From Symbiodinium natans (Eukaryota > Sar > Dinophyceae > Suessiales > Symbiodiniaceae): 64,000 nucleotides of DNA. The stretch lies in contig CAJNDS010002539.1 in the NCBI GenBank assembly GCA_905221605.1, positions 243,501-307,500 on the forward strand. The letters are read 5' to 3'. Positions 50,281 through 59,613 of the stretch are shown piece by piece. Position 1 is the first letter of the stretch. Every line of letters starts with the position of its first letter. The notes under the pieces are model-generated. The model was not told the origin of the DNA, ran no database searches, and saw only the letters and a list, made by a program, of their open reading frames with translations. The position numbers were made by a program, and so were the translations under genes.

Positions 50281-53200
50281 TGCTGCTGGACAGACTCGGC
50301 TTGGGAAACTCCCCTGGTCCTGAAGGCTGGCTTTTCAGCACCTACTCGCTGGCGCAGGTCCCTCTTCCTGCGCGGGTGCATGAACTAACCCTAAACCCTA
50401 AACCCTAAACCCTAAACCCTAAACCCTAAACCCTAAACCCTAAACCCTAAACCCTAAACCCTAAACCCTAAACCCTAAACCCATTTCCAGTCAGGGTTGG
50501 TTTGGGGACAAGCTTTGAAGTGCTAAACCCTAAATCCTCAATCCAAACCCCTAAACCCTAATCCCGAAACCCTAAACCCTAAACCCAAGACACGACACCA
50601 CGACTCTTCCCTGCGGAGTGGTCCCAGAGGGGGTCAGCTAGGCGGGTGGCAAAAACGCCAACGCAAGCATGACGCCAGCTCAAATCCTAGGTACCCAACG
50701 ACTCCAATATCCCTTAATTAAGGAATATACCTTAAATCATATTAGGGATCCTACTATAGATTCAGGCATATTCCTTAATTTAGGGATAATGGAGTCTCTG
50801 GGTAGGATAAGGAGGGATTCTGAAAAGGGAACCCTTCTTCACCCTCTTCTGGCTCTCTTAAACAGGGACCTTATTCAGAGGGTCTATCCCTCCAAGGGTC
50901 CCTAAACCCTAAACCCTAAACCCTAAACCCTAAACCCTAAACCCTAAACCCTAAACCCTAAACCCTAAACCCTAAACCCTAAACCCTAAACCCTATCAAA
51001 AAGCTGCATAAAGACGGGTCGGGGTGTAGCCTCGTTCGCGTGCAAGAGTCGACGAGCTCCACCTAGGGACCTAGGGTTTAGGGTTTAGGGGTTTAGGGTT
51101 TGGGGTTTAGGGTTTAGGGTTTGGGGTTTGGGGTTTAGGGTTTCGGGTTTGGGGTTTAGGGTTTTGGGCCAGTACCGGGTTAAACAAAACCAGAAATGAC
51201 TCAATTATTGGGTCTGTTCATGATGATTGCTATTCGTACCCCACGATAAACCCCGAAACTTGGGATGTTCCCCCCTTATACGAACAGTCCTTGATAGGGA
51301 TTATAGTACCCCCGGTTCTAATCCCTATTAAGGACTGTTCGTACAAGGAGGAGCATCCCAACCCGAAACCCTTTTAAACCCTAAACCCTAAACCCTGTTT
51401 TTCAATCGCAGGTCATTGCTCTTCCCTTGCTCGGCCGGGTGGCTGATTCCGTCGGCAGACGGCCTGTGCTACTGGGCATTGCTATTGGCATGTTTGATAT
51501 TGAACCTTTAGCCCTAAACCCTAAACCCTAAACAATAAAAACCCTAAACCCTAACACTAGGAGCTTTTGAGAATGATGTGCCTAAACTTGGTCAGCATCC
51601 TGATCTCATGGGGCTGCCTTTATGCAAGGCTTGTTCTACAAAACAACGTGGTAGCATGTTTAGAATGCCCGGGTTTAGGGTTGAGGGTTTAGGGTTTAGG
51701 GGTAGAGGAATGTGGAGGTGGAAGACCTCTAAAACACGACCGAAACTTAACTGACCCGAAAGCCTGAAAACGCTCTCCCGAAAGACATCTAAAGTTTAAC
51801 CCAAACCCTAACCCCTAAACCCTAAACCCTAGAACCCTAAACCCCCCCAACGCTGCGCTTGGCGGCCGCGGAAGAGGCCGCTCTGCCACTCAGGCTGGTG
51901 ATGTCGCTCTTTGGCGCTGCCACAGGCGCTTTTGTGCAAGGCCATGAGGGGACCCCTGTTACTACTAGGGTTTAGGGTTTAGGGTTTAGGGTTGTTACTA
52001 CTAGTTGCTCAGCAGCCCCCCCCCCCCCCCCCCCCAACAAAAAAAACACAATATTGTTCCTGATAAGGATATATAGGGAGTATTATCTTTCGTCTTTTGG
52101 GGAATCTTACTGAAGCAAATAGTAGTGAACCGCTCTGAATTTTGACATCAGACGGCTTCGAATGGGGTTCGAGTCTTAATCCAGCAGCATCCGCCCAGCA
52201 CAAACGCTTGATCGACGCCGAAGTTGTTACGCCAGCAAAGGTGACGCCAATCATGACAATGAGAATCGGCATTAACATCGCTACAGCAAGAGCTTTTGTT
52301 GCTCCGGACTGGTAGGGTTTAGGGTTTAGGGTTTAGGGTTTAGGGTTTAGGGTTTAGGGTTTAGGGTTGTTCCGGTTGCAGGCCTCGCTCCCACACTGGA
52401 CGTCCTTTTCCTTGGTCGCGTGATCAGCGGATTTTGCGGCGCTGTAGGCCGGGATTGGGGTTAAGAAGGGTCCATACTTTTGGGATTCAGGGTTGTAGGG
52501 TTTGGGGTTAAGGGTTTATACTTATAACCCTATTCAAGGTACTGATAACCCTAGTTATAACTGCCCATGAACAACTACTTGTAACCCTATTTAGGGTACG
52601 GAGAACCCTACTTCTAACTGCCCATGCAGCTCCGAGTAGAGAGAATATTCTTTGGGGCCTAAACGGTTTACGCTGGAGGTGCGTTGGGTGCAAGATTCGA
52701 GCTTCAGAGCTTGAGGTTTCGCAGTTGTGGCCTCATGCTTCTCGTGTGCACCTAGATACTAAACACTAAAGCCTAAACCCTGAACCCTAAAAGAGAGAGA
52801 AACCCTAAACCCTAAACCCTAAACCCTAAACCCACATCGAATGCAGGCAGCACAGCCAACGTTTACATCTGCGATGTCGCGAGCGAAGATTGTCGGCCAG
52901 AGCCGATGCCCAAGATCTGCGGGGAGCAACTTCCCAACGAGCCCTTCATACCCCTTAATTAAGGAATAGTATGAAGGATCCCTATATGATTTAAGGTACA
53001 TTCCTTACTTAAGGGGTATTGGGCTCGAGTGGACACTCCTCCGCGCACTTGGGTTTGCGAAAGTTATGACATGTATTTGGGGCGTGCTTCGATCCTGCGA
53101 TTTAGCTAGAAACTCTCGTGCGACCATTCCCTTCCCTTGCAGACCCTAAGGGCTAAAGTCCCTAAGTAGGAGGTACTTTCAGGCCCAAGCATTCCCTATT

Positions 53201-56200
53201 TAGGTACATGGACCCTTGGGGAGACTTATAATATGTTAGCCGCCCTCAGTAGGGTTATAGCTCTTGTTACCCTACTTGCAACCCAAAGAATATCCAACCT
53301 GTGAGGTGCAAGGTATGCATGACGAAGGGGTTCCTGAGCTTAGGCCCCCTAAGCCCCTAAACCCCAAAACCCCAAAACCCCAAACCCCAAACCCTTAACC
53401 CCAAAACCCCCAAAACCCCAAAATCCTAAACTCGCTTAAGGTACTTGGGCTACCTCATGAGCAGCAATGGCTTGGCCTTCGCGTTCGGGCCAGGCCTTCA
53501 CTGGAAAGAGCTTTCCTATAACGGGAGCTAGGGGTGGTAGGTTAGGGTGTAGGGTTTAGGGTTTAGGGTTTAGGGTTTAGGGTTTAGGGTTTAGGGTTTA
53601 GGGTTTAGGGTTTAGGGTTTAAGTCTCCCATCGCGTCTTTTCCTGGCAGTTGTTCGCAGTCCAGTTGCTAAAGGGTTCTCGCATCATGGAACTTAGGGGC
53701 ATGGGGGGGTGCTCGAGCATCAGAGTTCTTTCCCTCATCTTCCGAGTCCTTCAGATATTGGAAACTACACACACACACCACCGATTCAGAGCCAGGAAGC
53801 TGCCGAAGTCCACCCCGACTGCATCCGCCTTTCATGGTATGGGATGTGTTCCCTAAACCCTAAACCCTAAACCCTAAACCCTAAACCCTAAACCCTAAAC
53901 CCTAAACCTAAACCCAACAGAGACTGTCCTGTAGTCGTCCGACTTGCCCCTCCCATCAAACGATCTCACGCTGGGATTGATCTGGGAAGAAGTTTCCAAA
54001 GGTTGCATGGTCCCCCGGTTTAGGGTTTAGGGTTTAGGGTTTAGGGTCCCCAGTAAGTCAGTCATGCTCGCCGCAAGACAACCCATGGAATCCAAAGAAA
54101 CTTCATCTTTTTTCGGGGCCCAAATCCCCCAACAGTACAAGCTCAACGCCCGGCCGTGTAAGCCTAAACCCTAAACCCTAAACCCTAAACCCTAAACCCT
54201 AAACCCTAAACCCTAAACCCTAAACCCACAGCATCCGAAGTGTGGGCGCAGGCTTGGGCGGTGGACTCTCCAAGCTGGGCAGAAATGTGCCCATCATGGT
54301 GGCCTTCCAGCATCTGAAAAAATATTTTCTAGGACCCAGAGTAGGCCCTTCTTCCATTTTCAAGGGAAGAAAGGTTCCCTTATAAGCCACACTTTTGTTC
54401 CTAAGCTAATTACTCATGGGTGCTATAGAGCATCTGAGAAACCATTTTGGGTTTCCAAGAGTTGGGGGGAGGTTTAGCGTTCAGGGGGTACAATAAACCC
54501 TTCCGTAAGAAGGGGTGCCCTTGGGTACCCTATTTGGGGCGAGGGAAGGAGGGGGTGGGCCACTGGGAGGTTCATGGTCCTCATTTGACGAATTGTAGCT
54601 GTACTGATAGCTGCATTAGGGCACTTAAGGGGGCTTATGAATGGGTTATAAGTGCAGTTATAATTGGCCAATAAGTACCTTGAACCTCCAAGCAGGGGTG
54701 GAGGAGAGAATCTAGCCTCCAGGATGCTTGTGGGACGGCGATATGGGGAATATAGGGGTCGGAATAAGTTACTAACAGTGTTCCCTTAGGGCCCCTTCCC
54801 CAAGACCCTATTCTAATTATTCAGGCCCTTATGCTACACCGGCAGGGCCAATGCGTCCACATGTGTTCTCCCACTACATCGGAACAACAGCAACAACTCT
54901 GAACAACAGCAACAACACACTTTTTGAGGGTTCTCATAACCTACTATTGCTTAAGAACCCCTGAAAAAATAAAGATACGCATCCCTGTATTATACCCTTA
55001 TCAGGAAGAATACGTTTGCATTGTTTTTGGGGTTCTTAAGCACATAGGTGGGAAGAGGAAAACAGAGCCGGCAGCGCTAGGGCGGCGTAGGATCTGGGGT
55101 AGGTACCCTCAGAGTGAAGTGAAGCTAGTAGTTTCCCTACACCTGACGGGGTCAGAGTGCCCGTGCATGCGGGAATCGCTCGCAACTCCCTTGTGCGTTC
55201 AGTTGTAGGTGAGTCTATCCAGGTGAATGGAGCTCTGTGTATGGCAGCTGGTCTTCTGGCAATCGTGCCTCGGCGGATGGCGTCGCCCGGAATGTCAACC
55301 ATGCTCCTTCCGGCACATGCGGGGAACATTTGCTGCAGGTACCCAAAGAGCCCAATATAGCTAAATTAAGCAATATATCTTAAATCAGATTAAGGATCCC
55401 TATATGATTTAAGGAATATTCCGCAATTATTGCGCGGTTAAGCAATATTGGGCTCTTTGGGTAGATGGTGAGTTCTGTCTCTCAGTCTGGAGGGATTGGC
55501 CAAGGAACGCAGGCTAGAGCTGCGAAAAACCCTCCGCGACTGAGGTGTATCTTCCTGAAAGCCCTGCCTGGACGTCCCTCCAACTTCACAGTGCCAAGCC
55601 GCACGCCGCGGTTAGCTTCAGAGCAAGTACCTTTGCTCCGGGCATAAAATACAGCAACCTCACCTACCCAAAAACCCTAAACCCTCAAAAAAGGGGGGGG
55701 AATTATAGATCATCAGGTTTTGCTTCGATAAGTTGTTGGCCTTAGCCTTAGCTGCCCCAGTCATACCCACACGCCAGTTGTTAGGAATCCTCTCCACGAG
55801 GCGACGTAGAGAGTGCAAGGCAGAGTTCTGCATGTGCTTGCCTTGCAGTTGCTCTGTAGTGCCGACCCTATCCTGCCAGGGCTGTTGCAAAGATGCAGAC
55901 ACTGATGCTCTTTTAGCGATGCTCTGGCGTTAGCCATGAGACCCCCTGTTCTGCGTCATGCGATGTGATGTTTGGGGGTGGGGTGTCCCGTTTCGGGCAT
56001 CTGAACCAGACCTGCTTTTCAGGTTCATGTGGGCCCTAAACCCTAGGCCCTAAACCCCAAACCCCAAACCCTTGTGCGACATTCTGTGATGGTGCATGCC
56101 AGAGATTGTCCTTCAAGTTTCTTGAGGCCCCTCAATTCCCTGGACGACTCGAAATTTCTTGATGCCCCCAAACTCCCTTGAACCCTAAACCCTAAAACCT

Positions 56201-59200
56201 AAACCAAAATCTTCTTGCGGCCGCTAAACTTCTTCAAAATTTCCGGGGTATGTCTTATGAGGGTCGGTGGTCTCTGTAAGTAGAGTTTCTGTTTTATATT
56301 TGCATTGTATCCGGGGTTCTTATTAGGGTATCTAGGGGCTGTATGAAGGTATAAGGGTACCAGATAAAGAGGCCACCAGCCTTTGTGATCTATACAAACC
56401 TCCTCCCCCAAAGGGGGGTAAACCCTAAACCCTAAACCCTAAACCTGCATAACATATGTCAGAGAATTGAGACCTGAGGCAGTCAGTGGCTAGCAAGGCC
56501 AAGAAGTGCAAGCTTCCGCTCCTTGCCTTGCTACCTTACCTGGGCGTGGGTCGAGGTCTTGGGGTTTGGGGTTTAGGGCTAGGTTTAGGGTTTAGGGTTT
56601 AGGCCTAGGGTTAGGGTTTAGGGTTTAGGGTTTAGGGTTTAGGGTGTAGGGTTTAGGGTTTAGGCTGAGTCCGCAGTCCAGTTGCAGAAAGGGTTTAGGG
56701 TTCAGGGGGTTCGTACAGTCGTTCCCCGACGAGTTTTGAGGCACCACACCGGGGAATCTGCCACGTATGACTGGTTTGTTTAGTGTAAGGCGTCCGCAAT
56801 CGTCGTTTTTTGTTGGCAGTATGACTAAACATATACTAGATAAATACATGTGCTAGCTTGTTCTCTGCACTGTTGGGAGTTTGGGATTTTGAACTAAGGA
56901 ATATACCCTAACTTATGCTAAGGATCATGATTATGAATTACACCATGTTCCCTCATTGAGGGGTTTTTGGAGGATCTGGGAACTTCCAAAACCCTAAACC
57001 CTAAACCCTAAACCAGAAACCCTAAACCCTAAACCGCGATCTGAGGGCCTTCTCTTTGAAGATCTGGTTCGTGTGCGCTGCTGAATTCCTTCGTGGCGTT
57101 TCCTTCTCGGCGATTTTCGCAATCTTCGCGATGCTTGGCCTTCACAAGGGGGCCTGCAGGACTTGAAAGGTTCCCTAAACTCTAAACTCTAAACCCTAAA
57201 CCCTAAACCCTAAACCCTAAACCCTAAACCCTAAACCCTAAACCCTAGCCCTAAACCCTAAACCCTTTTTGGGGGCTCAGTCAGCATCTTTTCGGCCCAA
57301 GGCCCTATGTAGCGAGCTGGAGCATGAGCAATCCTACATCCCTAAACCCTAAACCCTAAACCTAAACCCTAAACCCTAAACCCTAAACCCTATGCAGGCT
57401 TTTCGCATCCACTGTGTTCGGCCTGGACTCCGTGTCCATCGGGTTCGCAGTATGCTGCGGCGCCTTGCAACTCGGCCCGGCATGCTTCGCTCTCAGCTGG
57501 AACCCAGAGACTCCAGTTTAGGGTTTAGGGTTTAGGGTTTAGCAATATCCCTTGATTAAGGAATATGCCTTAAATTTTAGTAGCATCCCCAACATGATTG
57601 AAGGCATATCCTTAATTAAGGGATATTGGAGTCTTTGGGAACCTCCAAGAACCCCATGAGCCTTCAAGCATCTTTGAATGAGGCGACTGTTTGGGGGGCA
57701 GAATCTGTACACAGCAAGCATCCTGCGAAGAAGTTTGTGAGCTGTGACATGTGCAGTGGTGGGGGCAGGCTTTCAGCTGCCCAAGGATGCATGTTCCATG
57801 GGTGCTCAACATGCTGGGCCCTAGGCGTCTTTGAAGATGACTCAGAACACCGGAGGCGGTGTGCATTGAGTTTAGCTCACATCAGCCGACAAGGTAGAAG
57901 CGACACGTTGCAGAATCACGTCGACAAAACTCGCACATCACAAGCGCATGTCACATTCGCAGAAATCACACATCTTCAACATATTGTGCTTTTTTTCTAG
58001 CCTATGGGTTCTGTTTCATGTTCTTTCAGAACGGAGCACGAGTCGCAACACCTGGAGTTGCATAAGGTGCCTGATTGGAACGAACATCTGGATATGCCCG
58101 CACCTGGACCATCTACTGGGCCACGTGGGCTGTGCTTGCCTTGGCATGACCCTCATTGCTGCCGGCGAGGCTCGTTTCCTAAAGCCGCCGCATCCCCGAC
58201 CTTGAGAATCTGCTCTGCCTCTCACATATATATATATATATAGATAGTATGTCTTAGGATGTTCACCCTTATCTTAACAGGTCTTAATCGGGATTGTAGT
58301 ACCCCCGATTATAATCCTAAAGGACTGCTAGTTTAAGGGGGAGCATCCCAAAAATGTGTCTTGTGTCTGTCTTGCCACTGAGCTTCAGAGGGCCCTGCAC
58401 AGGCCCTGAGGCCCGAAAAATGATCGAATATGAGTTATGAGTTTAGGGTTTAGGGTATAGGGTTTAGGGTTTAGGGTTTAGGGTTACAGAGAGTGCCAAG
58501 TCGCTCTGGCATAGGGTTTCGGGACCAAGAGGGATTAGGGTTCATCTACCCTTAGAGTAGTGTAGGGTGTCCCCTCACTTCATGAATCTGTCCTGCGCGC
58601 CAACAGCCTGATAATTTCGCAGGACATTTCGCCACTGTGAAACCCAAGCCCTGAACCCCCACGCCCCCTACATAAAATCCCACAAGCCCCCTGAAACTCC
58701 CGAAAGCCGCACCCGGTGCTGGGTTTAGGGTTCAGAATTTAAGGTTTAGGGCTTAGAGTTTAGGGTTTAGGGTTTATGGTTAGCCCACAGCTGCGACATC
58801 AGATGGTTTTGGCCTACGCTGGCTGGATATGGTTTTCACTGACAGGTATGCGCCTCGGCTGCTTGTTAAGTCACTTAACGAAACCCTAAACCCTAAACCG
58901 TTAGTTTTAAGTTCAAAGACTTACAAAGTGACAATATCACTTGCTACATAACTCCACTATGGCAAGTGAGTTCTTGTTCCTCAACAAGAACCCAGAAACT
59001 GTATAAACAACATGTCCCACCATGGCTAGGGGTTCTAAGTCCTCATCTACCATTTGCTACCGAACCCCCACCCAAAAATGGATAATAATCCCTACGTTGC
59101 CCTTGCAAGAAAGTTTTTTTTTTGAGGGGGAGGGGGGTGTTTGAGCAAATAGTAGACATTGCAACTCCGATCCGCCCAGCTCCCATGGTCTCAGGCTCAA

Positions 59201-59582
59201 GGATTTTTAAGGTCCTGCAGTCGGGCTGTAAGGGTTTCGGGTTTAGGGATGTTGAGGGAGGGCTGTGTCCGGCAGTCAGCAGGTCCAGCTTCAAAAAGGG
59301 ATGTTTCGGACCCTAAACCCTAAACCCCAAACCCTAAACCCCAAACCCTAAACTTCGGGTTCATGTCCCGCAGGTGCATTGTCTACATCGGCCAGGCGGT
59401 GGCCGGGTGCACCATTGCCACTCCCCGGCACTGGGATCAGGTTCACTCCAGGGCTCCCAGGGTCACTACTTGCCCTAAACCCTGAACCCTAAACCCAGGA
59501 ACCCCCCCCCCCCCCCCCCTCCCCCAAAAAAAACAAAAAAACAAGAACAAATGACTTAAGACAACTACTATGTGCTTAAGGA

Positions 59583-59613
<31 letters not shown>

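Larger units (their letters stand above)
50358..51411. other. MFS intron 1 flanked by an 8-bp direct repeat
   Basis: CGCAGGTC at 50353-50360 and 51407-51414. Donor GTCCCT, acceptor CAATCGCAG. Inside are telomeric tracts, MITE A, MITE L and MITE C. Confidence 0.7.
51941..52381. other. MFS intron with GC donor, composite of MITE D and two telomeric tracts
   Basis: GGCC at both ends (51940-51943, 52381-52384). Splicing GTGCAAG to GCCTCGCTCC gives FVQGLAPTLDVLFLG in frame. Contains a telomeric tract at 51969-51993, MITE D at ~52000-52127 and a telomeric tract at 52314-52367. Confidence 0.7.
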
